A stretch of 64,000 bases of DNA from positions 3,038,001 through 3,102,000 of the forward strand of contig NC_079241.1 in assembly GCF_028009165.1 (NCBI RefSeq). The letters run 5' to 3'. Positions 53,973 to 64,000 of the stretch are shown here, piece by piece (position 1 is the stretch's first letter; each line of letters begins with the position of its first letter). The notes under the pieces are model-generated. The model was not told the origin of the DNA and did not search any database. It saw nothing but the letters and a program-made list of their open reading frames with translations. The stretch is from Akanthomyces muscarius (taxonomy: Eukaryota > Ascomycota > Sordariomycetes > Hypocreales > Cordycipitaceae). The position numbers were made by a program, and so were the translations under genes.

Positions 53973-54374
53973 CTACGCAACAGCTTGACTGTCCCATTGT
54001 CTCATTTGACTCGCGAACCGCTCAACCTCCATCTTTGTAATGCGATGACCAGGAACGACAACAAGACCCAAGTATCGTGATGTCATGTCTAGTTTCACAT
54101 TGCTGCCCGCAGCCTGTGTCAGGGCCTGCGCCCGCTGCTCCTCGGACGGAGAACGGTACTCGTACGTGTGCGCCAACACAATATTGCGTTCCTAAAGGCG
54201 CAAGGAAGCAGTTAGCAAAAGCACAGCGAAGAGTGCAAAAGGAGGCGCATCGGGGCTACAAACAGCATCGGTGCATTTGAATTGGCCCCAGAAAAGGCGG
54301 CCGTCTGTCGTTACGACGCGCAGGTTCTGGTTCAGCAGCGACGACAGGTACTCGTGCGCCGCGTCCTTGTCCAT
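53973..54374 (-). CDS. LSM-domain protein, NAA38-like NatC auxiliary subunit
   Basis: Core exons 54374-54264 and 54191-53973 (109 residues from this ATG). Splicing (GTTTGT donor, CTTTAG acceptor) gives an Sm fold: 'HEYLSSLLNQNLRVVTTDGRLFWGQFKCTDAERNIVL' (Sm1) and 'RYLGLVVVPGHRITKMEVE' (Sm2), the pattern of NAA38/Mak31. NatC acetylates N-termini of proteins starting with Met plus a hydrophobic residue. A further exon may exist: minus-strand coding-like sequence ends at a GTAAGT donor at 54507 and an acceptor before 54392 would join it in frame ('VELSDAAHL|SLDSKDMDKD'), adding ~50 or more N-terminal residues, with the first Met unresolved. The start given is the minimal one. Confidence 0.82.
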
Positions 54375-54777
54375 GTCTTTGCTATCTAGGCTCTAGTCGC
54401 ACCATGTGAACCGGCGCAGCCGTAGCAATGCCAATAGCGGGAAAGGAATGGGCGGCGATCGGGTTGGAAAACAGCCGATGGCGGATTTCGAGAATGCTGC
54501 ACTTACCAGGTGGGCTGCATCGCTGAGCTCCACTGTAAGCTTGGTGCCGCCAGCAGATGCGTCATCAACCGTGAATTTGTTCACACTTGCAACGCGCGAC
54601 GTCGTGGGCGAGCGACGCTTCTGCTTCGTCAAATCATCAAATTGCAGACGGGGCTTTCGACAATCGAATGACCCTCGTAAAGGTGTTCTTCGTCATGACT
54701 TGAGGCAAGCCATTGCTCGACAGCAGCGTCATCCCTTTGCCAGCACAACGACAACAGTACAGTAGCTACACGCCGCC

Positions 54778-57700
54778 ATGGGTGTGAACGGTCTCTGGAC
54801 TGTGGTGCAGCCATGCGCGCGTCCGACAAATTTGGCGACGCTGAACCGTAAGCGCCTCGCTGTCGATGCCTCGATTTGGATATACCAATTCCTCAAAGCC
54901 GTGCGTGACAAGGAGGGCAATGCTTTGCGTAACTCGCACGTCGTGGGCTTCTTTCGCCGCATCTGCAAGCTGCTCTGGTTTGGCATCCAGCCCGTCTTTG
55001 TCTTTGATGGCGGTGCGCCGGCTCTGAAACGGGCTACGATCCAGAAGCGACAGCGCCGTCGCGAGGGCCGTCGCGATGATGCTGTGCGCACCGCCGGGAA
55101 GCTGCTCGCCGTGCAGATGCAGCGCATAGCGGAAGAGGATGACCAAAAGCGCAAACGAGACAAGGAACGTTCGCAGGCCACGAGGGAAGCCGCTGAGGAG
55201 CCACTACCTGACCCCAAAGACATGGTCTACTTGAATGAAGTTGGCATGTCTAACCAGGAGCGTCAACATAATCGCAAGTTTCACAAAAAGGATGCCTACC
55301 ATCTGCCCGAGCTCGACGGCGGCATCGCATCCATGGGTAAGCCCGACGACCCGCGTATCATGAGCGTCGAGGAACTGGAAGAGTACGCGCGCCAGTTCAA
55401 TAATGGCGAGGACGTCAACTTGTACGACTTTAGCAAGATCGACTTTGACGGCGAATTTTTCAAGAGCCTGCCGCCGCCTGATAGATATAACATTCTCAAC
55501 GCTGCAAGACTACGAAGTCGTCTCAGATTGGGTTACAGCAAGGACCAACTGGATGACATGTTCCCGGACCGCATGGCATTCTCGAGATTTCAAATTGAGC
55601 GTGTCCAAGAGAGAAACCATCTTACCCAGCGACTCATGGCCGAAGTTGGCATGACCGGTACAGACTTGACGCTTGGGGTGAACGCTCGAGTGGCAGGCGA
55701 AAAAGACAGGGAGTACATCCTTGTCAAAAACGAAGGCGCCGAGGGCGGCTGGGCGCTTGGCGTTGTCAGCAAGGAAAAGGATATCGGCGAAGCGCATAAG
55801 CCTATTGACGTTGATGCCATTGAGATCCAATATCAAGCCAAAGAAGAGGAAGATGAAGAAGATGACGTGGATGGTTTTGAGGATGTGCCTATCGAAGGTC
55901 TGAACCGCCTGCCGAAATACGGCCCCGCAGCAGTAAGCGTTGAAGCTGCTCGCGACAATGCTTCAAGTCGTCAGCAACTCTACGACAGCTACAAGGCAGC
56001 ATCCAACGACGAAGAAGATTCTCTGTTCGTTGGAGGACCGGCCGAAACCCCTGCAATCGCGAACGACCTTCAAGAGGTGGAGCACATTCACGCCGAGGAG
56101 GAAGACGACCTGAATCGTGCTATTGCGCTGTCATTGCAAAACCAGCATGGAGTAAGGGAAAGCTCGGCAACAGAGGATGACTTGTTTGAAGATGTGCCTG
56201 TTGGAGACAAGCCAGAGTGGACGCAAAAGGCAGTGGAAGCTGCCAAGCCTCTAACGTCCCACGGCGGCTCCATGATTGCGCACATTGTAAACAATAGAGC
56301 CAATGCCGCCGTGCCCAAGCGCCAAGAAAAGCCAATAGAGACACAAGACAGCGACAGCGACGAGGACATGCAGGCCATCATGGCGCGAGCCCGCAAAGCC
56401 AAGAAACAGACTGCGCCAGCCACACGACCCATCTTGGAAAACAAGAAGAATCCGTTTGACGGCCCACTGCCGTTCCCGAAGCTCAGCTGGGATTCCTCCC
56501 TGTTTGGCAAATCAAAAACGGGCGTCGCTTCAGCCAAGGAAACCGCGCGGGGCACATCTACTGCCGCTGACGGCGAAGAAGATAATGGTAATATTGACAT
56601 GGCAGGTGGATTTACAGTAGAAGGTCAAGACGATGAGCCGCCGGAGCTACCACCATGGCTGGCCGATGGGTCGGATATTCGGGATTCTCTGAAGAAGCAG
56701 CAGGATGCTGAGCGAGAGATTAATGCGCAGGACAGGCAGGACGCCGAGGAAGAGGATCGAAAAAGAAGAAAGGAAATGCGGGATCGTTTGATCGAGATTG
56801 AATCGGACTCTGATGACGATAGCGATATACAAATTATCGAGGTACCCCCTTCACCAACGCCAGAGCCGGTAGCTCAGGAGCCGCAGACGACCAACATACA
56901 GACAGAAGCCGAAACGCCAAAGCTTGGACAGCAAGTGGACGAGCCGACACAAGGACAGTCTACAATGGCAGATTCACAATTCTCTGTTGCGGTCAGACCT
57001 GTTGAAGCCACTCAGGCAACTACGCCTGCGAAAGACGTAGACTCTCCTGAACCAGAGTTCGAAGACATTGAGCTTCCACAAGCTGCCGAGGAAGCCGTGA
57101 CTCCTGAGGCAGAAGGCACTGGCGAAGGCACTGACGATGTCGCGTCTGGTATCCAGGTGCAAGCCACCACTGCGCCTGTTACCATTGATGATGACGAGCT
57201 TTTTGGTGACGCTGATGAGAACGAGTACAGTGACCCAGAGGAAGAGGAGCTTTTGGTACAAATGGCGGAAGAGGCAGAGGAGCATGCTCGCTTTGCCACT
57301 GAACTGAATCAAAAGTCCATGGAGCACAACCGTCGCGACTACGAGCAGGAACTCCGACAGCTGCGAACTCAACAGAAGAAGGACCGCCGTGATGCGGATG
57401 AGGTCACTCAGGTGATGATAGCCGAGTGTCAATCGCTGCTGCGCCTCTTTGGCATTCCGTACATCACGGCTCCCATGGAGGCCGAAGCACAATGCGCGGA
57501 GCTTGTCCGTTTGCGTATGGTGGACGGCATCGTCACCGATGATTCCGACACATTTCTTTTCGGCGGTACGCGCGTCTACAAAAACATGTTCAACAGCAAC
57601 AAGTTTGTCGAGTGCTACATTGGAAACGAGCTGGAGAAGGACCTCTCCCTCTCGCGACAGCAGCTCATTTCTCTCGCGCACTTGCTTGGATCTGATTACA

Positions 57701-58281
57701 CCGAGGGTCTCCCTGGTGTTGGTCCTGTCACAGCTGTCGAGATCATTTCAGAATTCCCCGGAAAGGACGGTCTCAGCGACTTTCGCGCCTGGTGGGACGC
57801 GGTGCAGTCCCAGGCTCGTCCCAAGGCCGAGGACGCCAGCTCGCCGTTTCGCAAAAAGTTTCGTCGATCGCAGGCCGCGAAGCTGTTTCTGCCGCCAGGG
57901 TTCCCCAACCTCGCCGTCGATGACGCTTACCTGCATCCCGAAGTCGACAGCAGCAACGAGCCCTTCCAGTGGGGCGTCCCCGACGTGGAGGGTCTGCGAC
58001 AGTTTCTCATGGCGACGATTGGGTGGAGCAAGGAGCGAACGGACGAGGTGCTGGTCCCTGTCATTCGAGACATGAACAAACGTGGGGTGGAGGGTACACA
58101 GAGCAACATTACCAAGTTTTTTGGCGGTGGCGTTGGCGCCGGTGCCAAGGAAGCCTTTGCGCCGCGCCAGACGGCGGGTGCGAGCAAGAGAATGGCGGCG
58201 GCTGTGGATAGGTTAAAGAAGAATACAGCAGGAGATGAAAGTGAATCTACTCAGCAAAACAGTAAGCGGCAGAAGCGGTAG
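54778..58281 (+). CDS. RAD2: DNA repair endonuclease Rad2 (XPG/ERCC5)
   Basis: 1167 residues, intronless. The XPG N-domain starts at residue 1 (MGVNGLWTVVQPCARP; 'AVDASIWIYQFLKA'; 'VFVFDGGAPALKR') and the I-domain is at about 886-960 ('GIPYITAPMEAEAQCAELV', 'GIVTDDSDTFLFGG'), followed by the helix-hairpin-helix 'TEGLPGVGPVTAVEI'. The catalytic acidic residues of the Rad2/FEN1 family are present. The long acidic spacer (~100-880) that defines Rad2 over Fen1 contains a ubiquitin-interacting motif-like 'DLNRAIALSLQ' near 445. A PIP-box-like QSNITKFF lies near 1107-1114. It cuts 3' of lesions in nucleotide-excision repair with TFIIH. Confidence 0.95.
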   Translation: MGVNGLWTVVQPCARPTNLATLNRKRLAVDASIWIYQFLKAVRDKEGNALRNSHVVGFFRRICKLLWFGIQPVFVFDGGAPALKRATIQKRQRRREGRRDDAVRTAGKLLAVQMQRIAEEDDQKRKRDKERSQATREAAEEPLPDPKDMVYLNEVGMSNQERQHNRKFHKKDAYHLPELDGGIASMGKPDDPRIMSVEELEEYARQFNNGEDVNLYDFSKIDFDGEFFKSLPPPDRYNILNAARLRSRLRLGYSKDQLDDMFPDRMAFSRFQIERVQERNHLTQRLMAEVGMTGTDLTLGVNARVAGEKDREYILVKNEGAEGGWALGVVSKEKDIGEAHKPIDVDAIEIQYQAKEEEDEEDDVDGFEDVPIEGLNRLPKYGPAAVSVEAARDNASSRQQLYDSYKAASNDEEDSLFVGGPAETPAIANDLQEVEHIHAEEEDDLNRAIALSLQNQHGVRESSATEDDLFEDVPVGDKPEWTQKAVEAAKPLTSHGGSMIAHIVNNRANAAVPKRQEKPIETQDSDSDEDMQAIMARARKAKKQTAPATRPILENKKNPFDGPLPFPKLSWDSSLFGKSKTGVASAKETARGTSTAADGEEDNGNIDMAGGFTVEGQDDEPPELPPWLADGSDIRDSLKKQQDAEREINAQDRQDAEEEDRKRRKEMRDRLIEIESDSDDDSDIQIIEVPPSPTPEPVAQEPQTTNIQTEAETPKLGQQVDEPTQGQSTMADSQFSVAVRPVEATQATTPAKDVDSPEPEFEDIELPQAAEEAVTPEAEGTGEGTDDVASGIQVQATTAPVTIDDDELFGDADENEYSDPEEEELLVQMAEEAEEHARFATELNQKSMEHNRRDYEQELRQLRTQQKKDRRDADEVTQVMIAECQSLLRLFGIPYITAPMEAEAQCAELVRLRMVDGIVTDDSDTFLFGGTRVYKNMFNSNKFVECYIGNELEKDLSLSRQQLISLAHLLGSDYTEGLPGVGPVTAVEIISEFPGKDGLSDFRAWWDAVQSQARPKAEDASSPFRKKFRRSQAAKLFLPPGFPNLAVDDAYLHPEVDSSNEPFQWGVPDVEGLRQFLMATIGWSKERTDEVLVPVIRDMNKRGVEGTQSNITKFFGGGVGAGAKEAFAPRQTAGASKRMAAAVDRLKKNTAGDESESTQQNSKRQKR

Positions 58282-58823
58282 ATCTTCGAAATATATACAA
58301 ATGTACAATGTTCTCACGGAGCCGGTCACTGATGTAATGGGCCACGGAGCGGCTGGCTTCCGATCAGTTGCGGTTTGACATGTGCTACCGATCGCCAAAT
58401 GACGATCTTGAAAAACAACTTTACAATTGAATTCTGCAGATAGCTACTACGGCCATACCAAAAAGAAGTAAACATCTTTTTTCCATGTCTATATTTACAG
58501 TTTGCACGTATTGTCACTTCCCCGTCTCAGCACTTCTTACACGGCTCTATCAGGCAAGTCGTCACAAGCGGCGCCCCACAAAGCGCCGAGCTGCCACGCT
58601 ATTTATCTAGTGATGACGATTTCGGCTAAAGGCCGGCTGAAAACGGATGGCGCGTTCTGTCCCACGTTTTTGAGGCAGCGGCCTTCGCGGCGTATCACAA
58701 TTCAACCCGACAAGGCCCAGCGCATGCCACCTTTTCCCCTCCTTCACAACCGCGATATACAACGATTCTGCCAAGCGACCGATTTTTTGTCATCATTGCC
58801 AAATTTTCTTGTCACAACGAATT
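58282..58823. other. Intergenic between RAD2 and TFIIS genes
   Basis: RAD2 3' UTR and TFIIS promoter; no gene or TATA box recognised. Confidence 0.45.
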
Positions 58824-60021
58824 ATGGACCAAAGAGAGCTCGAGTCGCGCATCAAGGCGCTCACCAAGAGCGTCAATGCCAAAGAGGCGCCGGAAAATGC
58901 CCTGCGCTTGCTGGATTCGCTTAAGAAGGATGCAGCGCCCACGGAGGAGATGCTAAGGGTACGTGCGATGCCCGCGCAGTCGTTGCCTTGGATTGCTGTC
59001 TTGCGACGAGGATGACGTGAAGAGGCAGAGAGATGTGAAGCGCATAAAAAGACATGTTCTGACGGCAAATCGTCGCAATGAGCCTGCGGCCCTCTATGCC
59101 TCGATTCACTCCTCTTTTGCCATGGCAGCGTCACTGTGTGACGTGTGATTTTTACTAACTCTGCATTCTTTGCGTATAGACGACTCGTGCCGGTGTTTTT
59201 GTCGGCAAGCTGCGATCAAACCCCAACAAGGAGATTGCCCGATCCGCCTCCGAGCTGGTGAACAAGTGGAAAAAGCTCGTCGAGCAAGAAAAGAACTCGA
59301 AGCTGCAAAAGTCCAAGCTCGGCTCCCCCGCATCCGGCGCCGCCTCCTCGCCCCCGATCACCCCCAGCGCGGCGGCCGCGCCTGCTGCCGCGTCCCACAG
59401 CGTCAAGAAGTTCACCGGCAACCCCGAGACGCGCAAGTACGACGCCGACGGCGTGGACACGAAGCGGACCGACTCGACGGTGCGCAACAGCTGCATCGGG
59501 CTCATCTACAACGGCCTCGCCTACCGCTCCACCGCCTCCGAGTCGGACGTGCTCGCCAAGTCGGTCGCCGTCGAGGCCGCGGCCTTTTCGCACTTTAAAG
59601 GCGAGGGCGCCGACTACAAGAAGAAGATCCGCTCCCTCTTCACCAACCTCAAGAACAAGTCGAACCGCGCGCTGGGCGTGAGCGTCATGGCGAGCGAGAT
59701 CCCGCCCGAGCGCTTCGTCGCCATGACCGACGACGACCTCAAGAGCGACGACCAGCGCAAAAAGGAGATTGAGCTGGAAAAGGAGAATATGAAAAAGGCC
59801 CAGGTGCCCATGGCGGAGAAGAGCATCAGCGACAGCCTCGAGTGCGGCAAGTGCAAGAAGAAGAAGGTCAGCTACACGCAGGCCCAGACTCGTAGTGCGG
59901 ATGAGCCGATGACGACGTTTTGCGAGTGCATGAATTGCGGTAACCGCTGGAAGGTAAGACTTTCTTTCCCTTTGGTATTCTATATCCTGGTTTATCTAAC
60001 TGTTGTCGGCAGTTTTCCTGA
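58824..60021 (+). CDS. Transcription elongation factor TFIIS
   Basis: Exons 58824-58958, 59180-59953 and 60013-60021 (305 residues). Intron 1 is 221 bp, long for this window. The last exon codes only Phe-Ser-stop, completing 'CGNRWKFS'. Domain order: N-terminal LW domain (1-78, 'AGVFVGKLRSN'), Ser/Ala-rich linker, central domain ('VRNSCIGLIYNGLAY', 'KKIRSLFTNLKNKSN') and zinc ribbon with CGKC...CECMNC and the catalytic acidic hairpin R-S-A-D-E. TFIIS (yeast DST1) rescues arrested RNA polymerase II by stimulating transcript cleavage. All three domains and the ribbon's Asp-Glu pair are present. Confidence 0.95.
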
Positions 60022-60417
60022 TTCAAAATGCAAAGCAACAGGATGGAGGTTGCATATCACCATCCGATGTTTTTTTTTTAACCTTCATGCTACATATTTT
60101 TTACACAAGAGTCTCACAGGCTACCGATGTTGGAGGAAGGAGAGTGGACAACAACGAGTCTTTTTGTTTTTTTTCGTTTTCTTCTTCGGGGAGTTTTTAG
60201 GAGGGGCTCACAAAACAAGAGAACAATTCTTGCTAAGCGTTTTCATGTACACAATATCAGAATTGAAACCAGCAATTCACTTTTTCTTTATCCCACTTGA
60301 CATCGATTCCCATCTAAAAAAAAAAAAAAACACCTGCACAAAGTAAAGCGTACATCTAGGGGGTATATACTTTATTCGTAATCGTACATTGACTGACGTT
60401 TCTTCGACGATCCTTGC
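60022..60417. other. Convergent 3' region
   Basis: TFIIS and CYS12 3' UTRs with T-rich runs and an A14 tract near 60317-60330. No gene seen. Confidence 0.5.
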
Positions 60418-61773
60418 TCAAGACAGTCCAAGCTCGGCAAAGAGGTCCGTGGCCTCGTGCTCCTCCAGGCCGGCCGCCTTGATGTGCTTCCAGAACTTGC
60501 TGAGGTGGCGCGTGCCCGAGTCGCACAGCATCGTGACGACGACGCTCCCCGCCGGCAGCGTCAGGGCCGTGGCGACGGCGCCGACGCAGTTGACGGCGCT
60601 GCTGCTGCCGACGAAGATGCCGTCCTTTTCCACCAGCCAGCGCGCCATGCGGCACGCCTGCTCGTCCGTGACCTTGACCGCGTCGTCGACCAGGTCGCGG
60701 CCGGCCTCGAAGTTCGCCGTCACGCGGTTGACGCCCACGCCCTCGACCATGGAGTCGACCTGCTGCCGGCGGCGCGTGCCCTCGCGCTCCGTCGGCGCGT
60801 ACATGACGCCGTGCTTGATCTTGTTGTAAAGGCCACTCCCCTGAGGATCGGCGAGGACGACGCGCACGCGCCGCGGGGTGGTCTTCTTGGCCTCGCCGCC
60901 GCCGCCGCGTTTGAGGTAGCGCGCCACGCCGGCAATGGTGCCGCCGGTGCCGGCGCCCGCGACAAAGGCATCGACGAGCCCGCCCGTCTGGCGCCAAATC
61001 TCCGGTCCCGTGGTGGCAAAGTGCGCCTGCCAATTGGCGGGGGACTCGAACTGGTCGGCGAAGAAGCCGCGGCTGCCGTCCTCGTGGGCGGCCGCGTGCT
61101 CGACGGCGCGGCGCCGGGCCAGGTTGACAAAGTGGTCCGGGCTGGTGATGGGGGCGACGGCGACGCGCTCGACAGCCGCGCCGAGGTGCAGCAGCAGGTC
61201 CGACTTTTCGTGGCTCTGGTCGTCGGGCATGCAAATGTGCGCGCGGTAGCCGAGCGCGCGGGCGAGCGTCGCCAGCGAGATGCCCGTGCTGCCGACGGTG
61301 CCCTCGTAGATGGTGTCGCCGCGGTGCGGCGTCAGCAGGCCCTGGCTCTCGGCCTCGCGGATGATGCGCAGCGCCACGCGGTCCTTGGGGCTGTTGCCGG
61401 CGCCGTTGAGGAACTCGGCCTTGGCGAGAATGGTGCGGCCCGTGGCCTCGGAGAGCGACTGGATCCTGATGAGCGGCGTGTTGCCGATACAGCCCGCGAT
61501 GCCGTCCTCGGCGATGCCCTCGGATGGGCTAGTAAACGAGTCTTGCTCGTGGTCCTCGAGAGTGACGGGTGCGGTGCCCCAGAATATGCTGGATCGTCGC
61601 TTGCCGAGCCCCCCTTTGCCGCTTCGACCGCCGGGTCTCCGGCGCTTTTCCTGGAATCGGCTCTCGAGCTCCGGGTAGGCATCTTTGAAGCCCAGCGTCA
61701 CGAGGATGCCGGTGGCAAAGGCGGCCACCAACGCAGCGGTGCCGTAGGCCTTGGGATGGTCGCTCAGTGACAT
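60418..61773 (-). CDS. Cysteine synthase 2-like PLP enzyme (Cys12 type)
   Basis: 451 residues without introns from MSLSDHPKAYG. A membrane helix (about residues 12-30) precedes the enzyme, typical of fungal Cys12 proteins of the outer mitochondrial membrane. PLP features: 'GNTPLIRIQSLSE', 'GAGNSPKDRVA' with Lys130 as the Schiff-base lysine, 'EGTVGSTGISLA' (the Cys12 variant of the usual TSGNTG loop), 'GAGTGGTIAGVARYLK' and 'GIFVGSSSAVN'. The family makes cysteine or acts on related beta-substituted amino acids; loop differences from true O-acetylserine sulfhydrylases leave its actual activity open. The frame remains open upstream (to 61860) across a CAG acceptor-like site, so a further 5' exon is possible. 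Confidence 0.85.
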   Translation of the reverse strand: MSLSDHPKAYGTAALVAAFATGILVTLGFKDAYPELESRFQEKRRRPGGRSGKGGLGKRRSSIFWGTAPVTLEDHEQDSFTSPSEGIAEDGIAGCIGNTPLIRIQSLSEATGRTILAKAEFLNGAGNSPKDRVALRIIREAESQGLLTPHRGDTIYEGTVGSTGISLATLARALGYRAHICMPDDQSHEKSDLLLHLGAAVERVAVAPITSPDHFVNLARRRAVEHAAAHEDGSRGFFADQFESPANWQAHFATTGPEIWRQTGGLVDAFVAGAGTGGTIAGVARYLKRGGGGEAKKTTPRRVRVVLADPQGSGLYNKIKHGVMYAPTEREGTRRRQQVDSMVEGVGVNRVTANFEAGRDLVDDAVKVTDEQACRMARWLVEKDGIFVGSSSAVNCVGAVATALTLPAGSVVVTMLCDSGTRHLSKFWKHIKAAGLEEHEATDLFAELGLS

Positions 61774-62159
61774 GCTGCTGCCATGAACTGATGCCGTGAC
61801 GCCCGTATTCCTGCGCACCTTCGCAATGCGTCTGTCAAAACAAGACGGAAAAAGGAACAATGTAGAAGTTCAAAGCAACGCAATTGGTGCTATAAGAAAA
61901 CGTCATACATGAGCTCCCCACAGGGACGTTTTGCAGCAAGTTTCAGCGCCCAAGACCCCTGCATAAGGTAACGGTAGCGCTGCAAGGCCACTGTATCGGA
62001 ACAATGCTCTTCCCTCGCCGCCTGCCAAAGCACTTTCTGGCGGGCCATTGGAGGGAGCTTGGAACGAATGTCCAGTCGATCACGTGCCGCCTTCCTTTTC
62101 CTTTGCAACAGCTTCTTCAACGCACACCAGGGAACCAAACGCTGCGCCGCTGTAGGGCC
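61774..62159. promoter_or_regulatory. Shared bidirectional promoter, CYS12-like and MidA-like genes
   Basis: The two starts are 387 bp apart and diverge. Both encode mitochondrial proteins by sequence, so joint regulation is possible but not shown. An in-frame ATG at 62004 is a longer alternative start for the right-hand gene. Confidence 0.45.
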
Positions 62160-63839
62160 ATGGACTCTCCCATTGTGACGCAGCTGTTTCGGCAGCTGTT
62201 TCGACATCGGCCGCGGGGATGCCAGGGCCATTTGCCCACCACGACAACGCTACGCAACGGCCTCAGCCAGAGCAATCGACGGAGTGCAGCAGCAGCTGGC
62301 AGCAATAACCACCACTACTACAATGGGCGCGGATACGCCACGAGAGCGTCCATTGACCGTGGAATGAAAAAGAATGAAAGTCGCTGGCAGCAACGGACGC
62401 ATATCCTGCCCGAGGACCGCAGCGAGGAGTTTGCGAAATACCCATACATTTCCATGCAGGAGCTGAAGCAGCGAACGGAGCGTCCGCGCAAAGTCAAGAT
62501 GCTGCTGCGAGACTTTATCGAGGGTATGGCCAGAAGCCAATCTCAATTGACAGTTTGTGAACCCCATTTTCTAATTCTTGTATCCTAGACTCCCTCTACA
62601 ACCCTTCATACGGTTACTTTTCCAAGCAGGCCGTCATCTTCAGCCCCGGCGACCCATTCGACTTCAACGCCATGCGCGACGAGATCGAGTTCCAGGGGGA
62701 GGTCGGGCGGCGCTACACCGAGTTCGAGGACGCCCTCGACGAGGCCGAAGGCGTAAGCCCGACGCGGCAGCTCTGGCACACGCCGACGGAGCTCTTCCGC
62801 CCCTTTTACGGCGAGGCCATCGCGCGCTACCTCGTCTCCAACTACCGCCTCACGGCCTACCCCTACCACGACCTCATCCTCTACGAGATGGGCGCCGGCC
62901 GCGGCACCCTCATGCTCAACATCCTCGACTACATCCGCGCCATCGACCCGCAGGTCTACGCGCGCACGCGCTACAATGTCATTGAGATCTCTCCCGCGCT
63001 CGCCGCCATGCAGGACCACCACCTGCGCTCCACGGCCGAGTCGCGCGGCCACGCCGACAAGGTCACCATCATCAACCGCTCCGTCTTCGAGTGGGACCAG
63101 TACGAGCCCAGCCCCTGCTTCTTCCTCGCTATGGAGGTCTTTGACAACTTCGCCCACGACGGCATTCGCTACGACGTCGCCACCGAGGCGCCCCTGCAGG
63201 GCCACGTGCTCATCGACGGCGACGGCGACTTTTACGAGTTTTACGTGCACGAGCTCGACCCCGTCGCCGCGCGCTTCTTTCGCGTGCGCCACGCCGCCAC
63301 CGGCGGCGTCTACCCCCGGCCCTATGCCGCCAGCCCGCTCCTGCGCTACCTCTCGGCCAAGATGCCCTTTGCGGCCAACCTCTCGCAGGCGGAATTCATC
63401 CCCACCCGCCTCATGCAGTTCTTTGACGTCCTGGAAAAGTACTTTCCCGCGCACCGCCTCGTCACGTCCGACTTTGACCACCTCCCGCAGGCCGTCAAGG
63501 GCCTGAATGCGCCCGTGGTGCAGACGCGCTACAACCGACGCATGGTGCCCGTCACGACGCCCTTGGTACGCTCCCCTCCTCTTCCTATCAGGTGCTTTAC
63601 ATGACCCCGTACTGACCATTTTGGCACAGGTTCACCAAGGCTACTTTGACATTCTCTTCCCCACAGACTTTGCCATCACAGAGGCCATGTACCGCGCCAT
63701 CACCGGCAAGCTCACGCGCGTCATGTCCCACGGCGATTTTCTGCGCCGCTGGGCCTACGTCGAGGACACGCAGACGCGGAGCGGCGAGAACCCGCTGCTG
63801 TCGCACTACAAGAATGCGAGCGTCATGGTGACTGCGTAA
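62160..63839 (+). CDS. Mitochondrial NDUFAF7/MidA-family methyltransferase
   Basis: Exons 62160-62523, 62589-63565 and 63630-63839 (516 residues). Donors GTATGG and GTACGC. The N-terminus (MDSPIVTQLFRQLFRHRPRG...) is Arg-rich without acids, a mitochondrial presequence. Splicing gives 'LLRDFIEDSLYNPSYGYFSKQA', the MidA start, then 'TPTELFRPFYGEAIARYLV' and the SAM-binding loop 'YEMGAGRGTLMLNIL', 'YNVIEISPALAAMQ' and 'FFLAMEVFDNFAHDG'. NDUFAF7 methylates an arginine of complex I subunit NDUFS2 and is needed for complex I assembly; this ~516-residue fungal form is longer than the animal one. Substrate identity in this fungus is inference. Confidence 0.87.
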
Positions 63840-64000
63840 GGAGACCTCTGTCATGCGAAAGAGTCATGTCGGTTGCTTGGGATGAAAAGCAAACCAATAT
63901 TCACTATCTATCTGTACTAATAGCACCTACATCTTCTTCTGTACAATACAGCAAGCATAAACTGGTGACAAAACCAGTGTAAATATACAAGCACATATTC

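Noticed and set aside
60457..61770. Plus-strand ORF (437 codons) opposite the CYS12-like gene
   Set aside because: Ala/Arg/Val-rich antisense shadow with no domain; the minus strand has all PLP-enzyme motifs.
62606..63619. Minus-strand ORF (337 codons) across the MidA-like gene
   Set aside because: Val/Gly/Glu-rich shadow; the plus strand carries the SAM-binding motifs.
1..64000. CRISPR arrays, bacterial operons, rRNA genes
   Set aside because: The window is fungal nuclear DNA; no regularly spaced repeats or rRNA-like sequence were seen.

Overview
The window is nuclear DNA of a filamentous ascomycete (Pezizomycotina). The signs are short introns of about 40-75 bp with GTAAGT/GTATGC-type donors and CTAAC/CTGAC branch sites, two Zn(II)2Cys6 regulators, HET and NACHT (STAND) proteins, a PRC2-type KMT6 methyltransferase, and housekeeping genes found across this group (PIL1, RAD2, TFIIS, CYS12, BAP31/YET3). 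Placement in Sordariomycetes, perhaps Hypocreales, is inference from overall gene style only. All splice models were read by eye from splice sites, reading frame and family knowledge.

Layout. 1-2.6 kb: 3' end of a NAT10/KRE33 acetyltransferase gene and an orphan ORF. 3.4-4.0 kb: decayed ankyrin-repeat gene. 4.4-11.3 kb: secreted lipase, short-chain dehydrogenase, HET-domain gene with a frameshift, and a single-pass cell-surface protein. 12-16 kb: JmjC protein and an F-box-like protein. 16.4-20.6 kb: DUF1993 protein and a NACHT STAND protein. 21.3-29.5 kb: a compact group of UNC93-like transporter, penicillin-acyltransferase-like (C45) enzyme, Dal5-type MFS permease and Zn(II)2Cys6 regulator; enzyme and permease are divergent from one 544-bp promoter. 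30.8-34.0 kb: secreted cupin and a second Zn(II)2Cys6 regulator. 34-36.1 kb: diverged short repeats, a small orphan gene and a short-chain dehydrogenase relic. 36.5-42.9 kb: helix-hairpin-helix protein, BAP31 and KMT6.

42.9-52.3 kb is gene-poor and looks accessory: AT-rich patches, a PAN/Apple-like relic, and a 4.1-kb segment with a seven-finger C2H2 gene interrupted by one in-frame TAG. That segment lies between two imperfect direct copies of the 5' flank plus first 12 nt of a tRNA-Glu gene, the right copy being the intact intron-containing tRNA. It is the strongest candidate here for an undescribed element. 52.4-63.8 kb is a dense conserved block: PIL1, NAA38-like LSM protein, RAD2, TFIIS, CYS12 and an NDUFAF7/MidA methyltransferase.

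The genes do not form one pathway. The only group with a plausible joint function is the acyltransferase / two transporters / regulator set; the HET, NACHT and ankyrin genes are of the kinds that vary between strains and act in self/non-self recognition.
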